Source: CATQHS01 sp963422655
Lineage (GTDB): Bacteria; Actinomycetota; Acidimicrobiia; Acidimicrobiales; Aldehydirespiratoraceae
Reading direction: 5' to 3'
NCBI GenBank assembly: GCA_963422655.1
Contig: OY730440.1
Span: 744,001-808,000, forward strand
DNA length: 64,000 nt
This document shows, in pieces, positions 8,660 through 16,758 of the stretch. Both the position numbers and the translations under genes were made by a program. Positions within the stretch are counted from its first letter, which is position 1; each line of letters starts with the position of its first letter. The notes beneath the pieces are model-generated. The model saw only the letters and a program-made list of their open reading frames with translations. It was not told where the DNA came from and did no database searches.

Positions 8660-9226
8660 TCATTGTGGGGCCCCATCTTGTGGGGCCCCATCTTGTGGGC
8701 CAGCATCATCTCGGGCTCGAGCCTCCAAAGGCGGCGTTGACACCGGCGTGATATCGAGAGGTTGAACCGGCAAGTCCCCGGCCACCACCGAAGGTAGGAA
8801 CTCCCGCAGCCGCATCGGCACCGTCGGCTCGTCGTTGCCGAGCAGTTCGTCGAGGGTCCACCACCCGGCCTCTATGAATGCAGCCGCTTCCAGGGCCTCG
8901 AGCCCTCGGGGCCGGAACTCACCACCGTCGCACCAGGCCACGTGGATGCGCTCGTTCGACTGGAAGCGGATGCCGGAGAAGGTGTATTCCACATACTGGG
9001 TCCAGATGCAAGGGCCCATCTCGACCTCGGTGATGCCGGTCTCCTCGTACAGCTCCCGTCGGCAGGCGGCGCCTGAATCCTCTCCCGCCCCCACCCCTCC
9101 GCCCGGGATCTCCAGCCATTCGGGCTTGCAAGGATCGATAGGATCCTCTGAGCGGATCAGCAACACCCGGCCGGATCGGTCCAGCAGCACGCAACGGGCG
9201 GCGGGCCGCTTGACGGTGAAGGACAT
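8660..9226 (-). CDS. Nudix hydrolase
   Basis: From the ATG at 9226 the protein has 188 residues and a perfect Nudix box (G-x5-E-x7-REL-x-EE-x-G-I) at roughly residues 43-65, the Mg-binding helix used to split nucleoside diphosphates linked to another group. The domain starts with RPAARCVLLDRSGRVLLIRSED, typical of general mutT-like proteins that clean up oxidised or coenzyme nucleotides. The frame is open upstream to 9454, but that part is proline/serine-rich, overlaps the neighbouring gene, and lacks family character, so the start was moved. The C-terminal tail is a short DGAPQ-type repeat created by a 15 bp tandem duplication. Substrate unknown. Confidence 0.85.
   Translation of the reverse strand: MSFTVKRPAARCVLLDRSGRVLLIRSEDPIDPCKPEWLEIPGGGVGAGEDSGAACRRELYEETGITEVEMGPCIWTQYVEYTFSGIRFQSNERIHVAWCDGGEFRPRGLEALEAAAFIEAGWWTLDELLGNDEPTVPMRLREFLPSVVAGDLPVQPLDITPVSTPPLEARARDDAGPQDGAPQDGAPQ
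8663..8707 (-). repeat. 15 bp tandem repeat in the Nudix gene tail
   Basis: The unit TTGTGGGGCCCCATC occurs twice without mismatch (8663-8677, 8678-8692), with a third decayed copy to 8707. It encodes the last 15 residues of the Nudix protein just before its stop. Each unit contains the palindrome GGGGCCCC, so the region could also fold as hairpins and serve the two convergent genes as a weak terminator. Confidence 0.85.
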
Positions 9227-9287
9227 GTCGTTGAGGTGACCAACCCTTCTTGCCGAGACTCGGCCCGGCTCCGTAGCACTCGGAGTA

Positions 9288-9632
9288 TCAGCCGAGGGCA
9301 GCGGGGCGATGCCGAACCGCTGATGTGACCGTGATCGTGACTCGGGCGTCAGGTCCGGGCTCACCCTCGACGGTGGCTGTGCCGTCGGCGATGAGGCTGT
9401 AACCGTCATCAGCCGGCGGCCACAGGACAGCCACGTTGGGCCGAACAGCAGCATTTGCGGCCGTGCCCGTACCGACCACGGCTCGGATCACACCGTCGCC
9501 AGCCACGGAGACGGCAACGTGGACAACCCGAGGGGCGGTGCTGTCGCCAACCGTGAGCACATAGGCGGCCGAACCGTGCCGGGCTGCCACTGCAGCCAGT
9601 TCGGCGGGCTCGACTGCAATGCTCATGGCCAC
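9288..9632 (-). CDS. FMN-binding split-barrel (pyridoxamine phosphate oxidase-like) protein
   Basis: A 114-residue single-domain protein. The pattern of strands (AYVLTVGDSTAPRVVHVAVSV, then VVGTGTAANAAVRPNVAVLWPP, then GYSLIADGTATV) matches the small PNPOx-like split-barrel family of actinobacteria, some of which bind FMN, F420 or haem. The conserved A--N--VRPNVAVLW segment corresponds to the strand lining the flavin site. It lies between the YcaQ-like glycosylase gene and the Nudix gene on the same strand. The exact cofactor and substrate are unknown; assignment rests on fold pattern only. Confidence 0.65.
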   Translation of the reverse strand: MAMSIAVEPAELAAVAARHGSAAYVLTVGDSTAPRVVHVAVSVAGDGVIRAVVGTGTAANAAVRPNVAVLWPPADDGYSLIADGTATVEGEPGPDARVTITVTSAVRHRPAALG

Positions 9633-9674
9633 CGATGGTAACCGAGCCGACAGTCCCTCGACCCCTCAACTGCC

Positions 9675-10865
9675 TCAACCGTCCCGGAGCCGAGCCATCA
9701 GGTTGCCTCGCTGCCCGTAGCGAACCTCGTCCACGCCGACGAAGCGGGCCAGCTCGGCCAGATGGGGACGGAGCCGTTCAGCCACCGCCCCTCGTTGCAC
9801 ACCGGCCTCGGAAAAGGCACCCAGCACTCTCAGGGCACCGACGGCTCGATCGGTCTTGAGGTCGAGCCGGCCAACCAAGGCGTCGCCCACCAGAACCGGC
9901 AGCACGTAGTAGCCATAGACCCGCTTGGCGGCCGGAGTGTAGATCTCGATCCGGTACTCGAAATCCCACAGCCGGGCAGCCCGGTCTCGCTTCCATACCA
10001 CCGGGTCGAAGGGCGACACCACCGCAGTCACATCGACAGACCGGGGCAGCCGGGCCCGAGGATGCAGGTAGGCCGGCTGCTTCCACCCCTCCACCTCGAC
10101 CAGCTCCAGCTCTCCCGCCGCCACCGCCTCTCGCAACCGGACCCGGCCCGGCTTGACCGCCATGCGGTAATAGTCGATCAGATCGGTGGCCGTACCCACC
10201 CCCAGAGCCTCCGCCGAGCCCACCAGCAGGATCCGCTGAGCGTCGGCCTCCGTCGGGGTGGGTCGGGCCCGTACCGCGGCTGGTACGACCCGCTCGAAGA
10301 GGTCGTATTCCTTGGTGAAGTCCCGGCGCCGCCGAACCCCCACGGCGCCGATGCGAAAGAGCCATTCCAAGGCCAAAGACCCCAACGACCGGCTACCCCA
10401 CCACTCGCCGGTCCGGCGGCGGGGATCCTTCAGCTCACCCGCAGTCCGCGGGCCCTCGGCCACTTGGGCCAGCACGTCGGCCACGTATCCGGGATCGGAT
10501 TCGGCCAAGCGAACCAGGCTCTTCCAAGTCCGGCCCGAGGTCGCCGCCGCCTTTTCCCATCGCAACAGAGGCTCGTCGGTTACCGGTACCAGCGACGCCT
10601 CATGGGCCCAAGTCTCGAACCATTCCCCGTCGCGGTAGGCGATGCGGTCCAACAGATCGGCCTGGTAAGGCCCCAGCCGGGAAAAGAACGGCAGGTACTG
10701 GGTGCGGATCACAGCCGGGACCGAGTCGAGTTGCAACAGTTTGAGCCGACTCATCACCCGGCGAAGATGGCGCCGGTCGACCCGGCCCCCGGGCCTGGGA
10801 TCGGTGAACCCTTGGGCGGCCAGAGCGATGCGACGGGCCTCGGCCCTCGACAGGCAGCGGCTCAT
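9675..10865 (-). CDS. Winged-helix DNA glycosylase, YcaQ/AlkZ family (HTH_42)
   Basis: The 396-residue protein has the family's tandem winged-helix architecture and the signature LKLLQLDSV near residue 40. In this family a Q-x-Q or Q-x-D pair is catalytic; here it reads Gln-Leu-Asp, the form described for E. coli YcaQ, which unhooks DNA interstrand crosslinks and removes bulky N7-guanine adducts. Other family marks are FSRLG-Y, WFETWAHEASLVP and the C-terminal SPFDPVVWKRDR-ARLWDFEYRIEIY. An ATG at 10892 is possible but would overlap leuS by 11 bp; 10865 avoids this. The gene is directly downstream of leuS on the same strand. Confidence 0.85.
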   Translation of the reverse strand: MSRCLSRAEARRIALAAQGFTDPRPGGRVDRRHLRRVMSRLKLLQLDSVPAVIRTQYLPFFSRLGPYQADLLDRIAYRDGEWFETWAHEASLVPVTDEPLLRWEKAAATSGRTWKSLVRLAESDPGYVADVLAQVAEGPRTAGELKDPRRRTGEWWGSRSLGSLALEWLFRIGAVGVRRRRDFTKEYDLFERVVPAAVRARPTPTEADAQRILLVGSAEALGVGTATDLIDYYRMAVKPGRVRLREAVAAGELELVEVEGWKQPAYLHPRARLPRSVDVTAVVSPFDPVVWKRDRAARLWDFEYRIEIYTPAAKRVYGYYVLPVLVGDALVGRLDLKTDRAVGALRVLGAFSEAGVQRGAVAERLRPHLAELARFVGVDEVRYGQRGNLMARLRDG

Positions 10866-10881
10866 AGCGAGCCGTCGGCGA

Positions 10882-13737
10882 TCACACGACAAACGTGATC
10901 ATGCGGCCGGGTACGAAGATCTGCCGACTCGGGACCTGACCTCGGAGGTGGGCGACCACGCCGGGTTCGGCCAGAGCGGCCGCCACCGCGGCAGCTTCGT
11001 CGGCGTCCGCCGCGATCTCGACCCGGCCCCGCACTTTGCCGTTGACCTGTACCGGCACCTCGATGGTGTCGTCGAGGAGCCAGGCCGGGTCCGGGGTCGG
11101 GAACTCGGCTCTGGTCACCGACCCTTCGCCCCCGAGTCGATGCCACAGTTCTTCGGCCAAGTGAGGTGCCAGCGGTGCCAGCATCCGCACCAAGGCGTCG
11201 GCAGCCTCGCGGGGCGTGGCCCCCGTCCGCCGGGTGAGCTCATTGTTCAGCTCGGTGATCTTGGCGATGGCCGTGTTGAACTTCAAATCCTCCATGTCGG
11301 AACGAACCCCGTCGATGGTTCGGTGCAGGATCCGGCGCAGATCGTCGGTGGCCGGCTCGTCGCTGACTCGCAGCTCCCCGGTGTTCTCGTCGATGACATT
11401 GCGCCAGATCCGTTGCAACATTCGCTGGGACCCCACTACCGACCGGGTCTGCCAGGGCCGGTCCTGATCGATCGGGCCCATGAACATCTCGTAGAGCCGC
11501 AGCGTGTCGGCTCCATAGGCGACGTACATGTCGTCGGGGGTCACCGAATTCTTCAACGACTTGCCCATCTTACCGAAGGTTCGGGTCACGGACCGGCCCC
11601 GGTGCGTGAACCCGGACCGGGCCGAGCCCTCCACCTCATCGGCGGGCACGTAGACACCACGGGAGTCCTGGTAGGCCGCAGACTGGATGTAGCCCTGGTT
11701 GACGAGCCGTCGGAACGGCTCGGACCCCGACACGTGACCCAGGTCGTAGAGGACCTTGTGCCAGAAGCGGGCGTAGAGAAGATGCAGCACGGCATGCTCC
11801 ACCCCGCCCACATAGAGATCCACCCCACCAGGTCCCTCCTCGTTCGAATCGGCCATCCAGTACCGTTCCACTTCGGGGTCGACCAGAGCTTCGGAGTTGG
11901 TCGGGTCGAGGTAGCGCAGGTAATACCAGCACGATCCGGCCCACTGGGGCATGGTGTTGAGTTCTCGCCGGTAACGGCGGAGTCCGTGGCCCAAGTCGAG
12001 TTCTACCGTGGTCCACTCCGGGACCCGACCCAAGGGAGGCTCGGGCTCGGAGTCCTCATCCAGGGCCCGGGGGGCCCAGTCGACCAGATCGGGTAGCTCC
12101 ACCGGCAGTTCCGTCTCGGGCAAGGCGATGGGCAGGTCCGTGTCGTCGTAGACGATGGGAAAGGGTTCACCCCAGTAGCGCTGGCGGCTGAAAAGCCAGT
12201 CCCGCAGCTTGTAGGTGACCGCGCCCGAGCCCACTCCGTTGACTTCCAGCCATTCGATGATGCAAGCTTTGGCGTCGTCGACTCCGAGGCCGTCGAGAAA
12301 GCCGGAGTTGATGGCCGGTCCCTCACCGGGGTAGGCCTCGCCGTCGGGATGGTCGGGCGGGGGCTGCACGGTGCGGATGATGGGCAGGCCGAAGGTCTCG
12401 GCGAACTCCCGGTCCCGCTGATCCTCCCCCGGCACCGCCATGACGGCGCCGGTGCCGTACTCCATCAGCACGTAGTCGGCGATGAACACCGGTATGGGGC
12501 TCCCGTTGACCGCGACGATAGCGTCGCGACCCAGGTACACACCGGTCTTGGCCCGATCCTCGGCCCGTCCGGTGTTACTCCGCCGCCCCGACTGGTCTCG
12601 GTAGCGGGCCACCGCCTCGGCTGGTGTGGTCGCGCCCCCGGTCCAAGCCGGATCGGTGTCGGCGGGCCATGACTCGGCCGTGAGTATGTCCACCAGCGGG
12701 TGTTCGGGAGCCAGCACCATGAAGGTGGCGCCGAACACGGTGTCGGGCCGGGTGGTGAACACCTCGATACTCACCCGGACGGCATCCGTCTCGGCGGCAT
12801 CCGTCGGGAATGAGATGAATGCCCCGCTCGACCGGCCGATCCAGTTTCGCTGCATGACCTTGACCGACTCGGGCCATTCCAGCCGATCGAGGTCTTCCAG
12901 CAACCGGTCGGCGTATGCAGTTATGCGCATCATCCACTGTTTCAAGGGACGGCGGAACACGGCATGGTTGCCCCGTTCGGATCGACCCTCGGCCGTCACC
13001 TCTTCATTGGCCAGCACCGTGCCCAGGGCTGGGCACCAGTTGACCGGCACTTCAGCCATATAGGCCAGCCGGTAGCCGTCGATGACCCGGCGCTTGGCTG
13101 TGTCGTCCAGGGCGTTCCAGGCCGATGGCGGCGTTGGGCCGGCCTCATCGCCGGAGTCGAGCGTGCGGGTGCCGGCGTCGAGCTCGGCGATCAGCTCGGC
13201 GACGGGCCGAGCCCGGTTGCGCTCGGGGTCGAACCAACTGTCGAAGATCTGCAGGAAGATCCACTGCGTCCAGTGGTAGTAGGAGCTGTCGGTGGTAGCC
13301 ACGGCTCGACGCTTGTCATGGCCGAGCCCGAGCCGGTCGAGCTGGCGGGACATGTTGGCGATGTTGGCCTCGGTGTTGGTCCGGGGATGCTGACCGGTCT
13401 GACGGGCGTGCTCCTCGGACGGGAGCCCGAAAGCATCGAAACCCATGGTGTGGAGTACGTTGAAACCGGTCATCCGTTTGAACCGGGCGTACACATCAGT
13501 GGCGATGTATCCCAGGGGATGACCGACATGCAGCCCCGACCCCGAGGGGTACGGGAACATGTCCATTACGAACAGCTTGGGTTGCTCGGCCAGCACCCGG
13601 CCTTCGGCAGTCGGCGGGTCGCCGGGATCGGGGGTCTCGTAAATGCCGTGAGCGCGCCACCAGTATTGCCACCGGGACTCGATATCGGCGGCGGTGGAAG
13701 CGTCGTAGCGATAAGACGGTGTTTCGGGCCCGGCCAT
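10882..13737 (-). CDS. leuS: Leucyl-tRNA synthetase
   Basis: This 951-residue class I synthetase charges tRNA-Leu with leucine. The ATP-binding HIGH motif appears as HVGHPLG at about residues 70-76 and the KMSKS loop as KMGKS at about 719-723. Between them is the CP1 editing domain (ending around the EYGTGAVMAVPGEDQRD segment), which hydrolyses mischarged tRNA, and the SCWYYLRYLDP segment typical of bacterial LeuRS. A C-terminal anticodon-binding domain ends in VPGRMITFVV. It is transcribed divergently from the corrinoid methyltransfer operon across 250 bp and is followed by the YcaQ-like gene after 16 bp. Confidence 0.98.
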   Translation of the reverse strand: MAGPETPSYRYDASTAADIESRWQYWWRAHGIYETPDPGDPPTAEGRVLAEQPKLFVMDMFPYPSGSGLHVGHPLGYIATDVYARFKRMTGFNVLHTMGFDAFGLPSEEHARQTGQHPRTNTEANIANMSRQLDRLGLGHDKRRAVATTDSSYYHWTQWIFLQIFDSWFDPERNRARPVAELIAELDAGTRTLDSGDEAGPTPPSAWNALDDTAKRRVIDGYRLAYMAEVPVNWCPALGTVLANEEVTAEGRSERGNHAVFRRPLKQWMMRITAYADRLLEDLDRLEWPESVKVMQRNWIGRSSGAFISFPTDAAETDAVRVSIEVFTTRPDTVFGATFMVLAPEHPLVDILTAESWPADTDPAWTGGATTPAEAVARYRDQSGRRSNTGRAEDRAKTGVYLGRDAIVAVNGSPIPVFIADYVLMEYGTGAVMAVPGEDQRDREFAETFGLPIIRTVQPPPDHPDGEAYPGEGPAINSGFLDGLGVDDAKACIIEWLEVNGVGSGAVTYKLRDWLFSRQRYWGEPFPIVYDDTDLPIALPETELPVELPDLVDWAPRALDEDSEPEPPLGRVPEWTTVELDLGHGLRRYRRELNTMPQWAGSCWYYLRYLDPTNSEALVDPEVERYWMADSNEEGPGGVDLYVGGVEHAVLHLLYARFWHKVLYDLGHVSGSEPFRRLVNQGYIQSAAYQDSRGVYVPADEVEGSARSGFTHRGRSVTRTFGKMGKSLKNSVTPDDMYVAYGADTLRLYEMFMGPIDQDRPWQTRSVVGSQRMLQRIWRNVIDENTGELRVSDEPATDDLRRILHRTIDGVRSDMEDLKFNTAIAKITELNNELTRRTGATPREAADALVRMLAPLAPHLAEELWHRLGGEGSVTRAEFPTPDPAWLLDDTIEVPVQVNGKVRGRVEIAADADEAAAVAAALAEPGVVAHLRGQVPSRQIFVPGRMITFVV

Positions 13738-13987
13738 CGAGAGACCAGGTTAGAGAAGTCGGGCTCCGGCCACGCCCTGTCAACTCCTCGCCAGATGTAA
13801 TATGTCATGGTGTGGAACAAGTCCGCGCTGGGCAACGCCGCTACCATGGACCGGTAAGAACTATGAAGAACGGGTGTGACAGAGAACCTGAAACGGAGAA
13901 ACCACAGGTGAACCGACGACACGATAGCGGCGCGAGCCGTAGCCGGCGCACCGGGGTTCCCCAACTGCCCTCGGAGGATCAAGCCGC
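13738..13987. promoter_or_regulatory. Divergent intergenic region between leuS and the corrinoid operon
   Basis: These 250 bp must hold promoters for both leuS (leftward) and the corrinoid protein gene (rightward). A TAATAT hexamer at about 13798-13803 is the best minus-10 candidate on the plus strand, with only a weak CTGTCA about 15 bp upstream. The corrinoid gene has a strong GGAGG at about 13975, ten bases before its ATG. No T-box, cobalamin or glycine riboswitch pattern is evident to me; the 5' leader of the plus-strand transcript would be roughly 170 nt if the TATA-like box is used. Confidence 0.35.
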
Positions 13988-14719
13988 ATGACCACCACTG
14001 CCGAGACCGGTGCCGACGCCGAGTCCCCCGAAGACGACGACATCGACTTGGCCAGCTTGGCCGATGACGATCTCCGCACTCAGATGCATGACGATCTCTA
14101 CGACGGGCTGGCCAACGAGATAGCCGAGGGCACCACCATCCTGCTCGGACGGGGTTGGGGACCCGACAAGGTTCTCAACGACGCTCTGGTCGAGGGCATG
14201 CGCATCGTCGGCATCGACTTCCGAGACGGCATCTTGTTCGTGCCCGAAGTTCTGCTGGCCGCCAACGCCATGAAGGCGGGCATGGCCATACTGCGACCGT
14301 TGCTGGCCGAGACCGGGGCCGAGCCCATCGGTAGCGTGGTGATCGGCACCGTCAAGGGCGACATCCACGACATCGGCAAGAACCTGGTGGCCATGATGTT
14401 CGAAGGCGCCGGCTTCGAGGTGTTCGATCTCGGCATCAACACCAGCGTCGACGAGTTCTTGGCAGCCCTGGACGAACACCAGCCCGACATCCTGGGCATG
14501 TCGGCCCTGCTCACCACCACCATGCCCTACATGCGGGTGGTGATCGACACGCTGGTGGAGAAGGGCCGGCGCGACGACTTCATCATCCTGGTCGGGGGAG
14601 CTCCCCTCAACGAGGAGTTCGGTCAGGCCATAGGAGCCGACGCCTATTGCCGCGACGCCGCCATCGCGTCGGAGACCGCCACCGAGCTCGTCGCGGCCCG
14701 GCGGGCCGCGGCCCGATGA
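13988..14719 (+). CDS. Corrinoid (B12-binding) methyl-carrier protein
   Basis: The 243-residue protein is a methyltransferase corrinoid protein of the MtbC/MttC/MtgC type. An N-terminal helical cap domain (about 25-105) precedes a Rossmann-like B12 domain carrying GDIHDIGKNLV, the D-x-H-x2-G motif whose histidine (His127) is the lower axial cobalt ligand; SALLTTTMPYM and GGAPLNEEF further on contact the corrin tail. It carries a methyl group on Co(I)/Co(III) between a substrate methyltransferase and a methyl-acceptor enzyme. It opens an operon with DUF1638, the virulence-factor-domain gene, the tetrahydrofolate methyltransferase and RACo; the acidic N-terminal 30 residues are unusual. The GGAGG site 10 bp upstream fixes the start. 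Confidence 0.93.
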   Translation: MTTTAETGADAESPEDDDIDLASLADDDLRTQMHDDLYDGLANEIAEGTTILLGRGWGPDKVLNDALVEGMRIVGIDFRDGILFVPEVLLAANAMKAGMAILRPLLAETGAEPIGSVVIGTVKGDIHDIGKNLVAMMFEGAGFEVFDLGINTSVDEFLAALDEHQPDILGMSALLTTTMPYMRVVIDTLVEKGRRDDFIILVGGAPLNEEFGQAIGADAYCRDAAIASETATELVAARRAAAR

Positions 14720-14729
14720 CTCCCCGACC

Positions 14730-15410
14730 GTGACCGGACCTCAGACGAAGCGATCCGGAAACCGAATCCTGATAATCGCCTGCGGAGCCTTGGCTCGCGA
14801 GCTGAGCCAGGTCATGGCGACCAACGGTCTCGACACCATCGATGTGGAATATCTACCCGCCTCTCTGCACAACCGGCCCGAGCGGATCCCCGCCGCCATC
14901 CGCGATCGACTGCACCGGGTCAGGACCCGAGGCAGTGACTACGGCACCATTTTGATCGGGTACATGGACTGCGCAACAACAGAGCTGGACCACCTCTGTG
15001 CCCAGGAAGGTGTCGAACGACTACCCGGCGCCCACTGCTATGAGCTGTTTGCCGGCAGTGATCTCTTCGATCGGCTCCACCGAGCCGAACCTGGCACCCT
15101 GTATCTCACCGACTACCTGGTGAGACACTTCGACCGTCTGATATTGCAGGGCTTGGGCATCACCGATCACCCCGAACTGCGCGACCTGTACTTCGGCAAC
15201 TACACCCGAGTCCTCCATTTGGCCCAGGTCGACGATCCAGCTCTCGACCGCCGAGCCCGCCGAGCGGCGGAGTGTCTCGGGCTCAGCCATCAGCGGGTGT
15301 TCACCGGCTGCAGGGGGTTGGAATCCAACCTGATCGGGCTCCACCGGAGAGCGACCCGCCAAAGCGAACAAACGGCTGAAAGCCGCAAACTTACGGTAAA
15401 GGTGGCATGA
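14730..15410 (+). CDS. DUF1638 family protein
   Basis: A 226-residue protein beginning at GTG, 10 bp after the corrinoid gene. It shows the DUF1638 pattern: ILIIACGALARE at the N terminus, then LPASLHNRPERIP, the ILIGYMDCATTELD segment, and a GAHCYELFAG motif followed by TLYLTDYLVRHFD. Several conserved Cys and His residues (in ACGA, YMDC, GAHCYE) suggest a metal site. The family is found beside corrinoid methyltransferase genes in many bacteria, but its biochemical role is not established. The last codons overlap the start of the next gene by 4 bp (ATGA), so the two are translationally coupled. Confidence 0.85.
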   Translation: MTGPQTKRSGNRILIIACGALARELSQVMATNGLDTIDVEYLPASLHNRPERIPAAIRDRLHRVRTRGSDYGTILIGYMDCATTELDHLCAQEGVERLPGAHCYELFAGSDLFDRLHRAEPGTLYLTDYLVRHFDRLILQGLGITDHPELRDLYFGNYTRVLHLAQVDDPALDRRARRAAECLGLSHQRVFTGCRGLESNLIGLHRRATRQSEQTAESRKLTVKVA

Positions 15411-15835
15411 CCGGCCCGCACCGAAGTGGGAACCGCAGCCGGTCGGATCGCAAGCAAGGGCTCGGCCGTCGGCGCAACAGCAACGGCCAGCTCATAGTCA
15501 TCTATTGGCGGGACATCCCGGCCCAAGTCAACGCTGGGTCGGGCCCGACCCGGGTCCAGCGTATCCTGCCCCGCCGGTTCCAGAGTGCCATCGACCATGC
15601 CGCCACGGTGGCCGGCAAGACGGAAGCGTCACAGTACGTGGGCGAATGGAGACGAGTGACAATTCCCATTCCCGATCCCATTCCCGGCGATCCCAGTGAC
15701 CTCGAGGCTGCCGCTTTGCAGGCCGCGGCCCGCTTCGAGGCAGAGTTCTCCTTGGAGCGCTTGAACGAATTCGTGAAGACCGGCGGCTGGGACCCGGCTG
15801 CGGACCTCGCCCCCGCCCCGAAGGATGCGACATGA
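15407..15835 (+). CDS. 'Virulence factor' domain protein (PF13769 type), companion of corrinoid methyltransferases
   Basis: The 142-residue protein has a basic, disordered first 25 residues and then the domain start LIVIYWRDIPAQVNA, followed by R-QRILPRRFQSAIDHAA and Y-GEWRRV. This pattern matches the small family annotated, for historical reasons, as virulence factor. Here it is embedded, with 4 bp overlaps on both sides, between DUF1638 and the tetrahydrofolate methyltransferase, so a role in one-carbon transfer is far more likely than virulence. Function unproven; it could be an assembly or redox-coupling factor. Confidence 0.78.
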   Translation: MTGPHRSGNRSRSDRKQGLGRRRNSNGQLIVIYWRDIPAQVNAGSGPTRVQRILPRRFQSAIDHAATVAGKTEASQYVGEWRRVTIPIPDPIPGDPSDLEAAALQAAARFEAEFSLERLNEFVKTGGWDPAADLAPAPKDAT

Positions 15836-16734
15836 CCGAGACCACCGTGAGCTCAGCCACTCGAGAGGTTGTCATCGGTTTCGATCGTCCCTTCGTGATG
15901 ATCGGCGAGAGGATCAACCCCACCGGCCGTAAACTGCTGGCTGCGGAGATGCGCGACGGTGACTTCACCCGGGTCGAAGCCGATGCTCTGGCCCAGGTAA
16001 CTGCCGGCGCCCACATGCTCGATGTCAACGCCGGCATCCCGCTGGCCGACGAGCCGGCTCTTCTGGCCCGGGCCATCGAACTGGTCCAGTCGGTAACCGA
16101 CGTCCCCCTGTCTATCGACTCGTCGATCACTGCGGCTCTCGAAGCCGGGATTGCCGTCTATAAGGGCAAACCCCTCATCAACTCGGTCACCGGTGAGGAC
16201 GAAGTGCTGGAGCGGGTGCTGCCGCTGGTGGCCCGCCACGGTGCGGCAGTCGTGGCCATCTCCAACGACGAGACCGGTATCAGCGAGGACCCCGACGTCC
16301 GCTTCTCGGTAGCTCGCAAGATCGTGAACCGGGCTGCTGATCACGGTATCCCTGCCGCCGACGTGGTGGTGGATCCCCTGGTCATGCCCATCGGGGCCAT
16401 GGGATCGGCTGGCAGGCAGGTATTCCGCTTGGTCCGCCGACTGCGCGACGAACTGGGTGTCACCACCACCTGCGGCGCCAGCAACGTGAGCTTTGGTATC
16501 CCCAACCGTCACTTGATCACCGGTACCTTCCTGGCCATGGCCATCGGCGCCGGGCTGACCTCGGCCATCATGAACCCGCTGCACCCGGAAGTGAAGGGCT
16601 CGGTCATGGCGGCCGATGTACTGGCCGGCCACGACCGGGATTGTGCGGTCTGGATACGGGCTCACCGGGATTCGAGCGCGGTCGCCGAGGGGGCAGGTCG
16701 GCGCCGTGACGGCCGGCGTCGACGCGCGGTCTGA
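15832..16734 (+). CDS. Methyltetrahydrofolate:corrinoid methyltransferase (pterin-binding TIM barrel, AcsE/MtgA-like)
   Basis: The 300-residue protein has the dihydropteroate-synthase-like barrel of MeTr/MtgA: IGERINPTGR at about residue 25, the MLDVNAGIPL strand, the SIDSS motif, KPLINSV, VVDPLVMPIG, and a SNVSFGIPNR motif near residue 220. Conserved Asn and Asp residues in these motifs hold the pterin ring. It moves a methyl group between the corrinoid protein and tetrahydrofolate; in demethylation pathways the direction is from corrinoid to tetrahydrofolate. The first codons overlap the virulence-factor-domain gene by 4 bp. The C terminus ends in an Arg-rich tail. Confidence 0.92.
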   Translation: MTETTVSSATREVVIGFDRPFVMIGERINPTGRKLLAAEMRDGDFTRVEADALAQVTAGAHMLDVNAGIPLADEPALLARAIELVQSVTDVPLSIDSSITAALEAGIAVYKGKPLINSVTGEDEVLERVLPLVARHGAAVVAISNDETGISEDPDVRFSVARKIVNRAADHGIPAADVVVDPLVMPIGAMGSAGRQVFRLVRRLRDELGVTTTCGASNVSFGIPNRHLITGTFLAMAIGAGLTSAIMNPLHPEVKGSVMAADVLAGHDRDCAVWIRAHRDSSAVAEGAGRRRDGRRRRAV

Positions 16735-16758
16735 CCGGGCTCGTATGGCCCGCCTGAC

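Noticed and set aside
13738..13987. Cobalamin riboswitch before the corrinoid operon
   Set aside because: I looked for the B12-box type core and its flanking stems on the plus strand and found none in the 250 bp leader.
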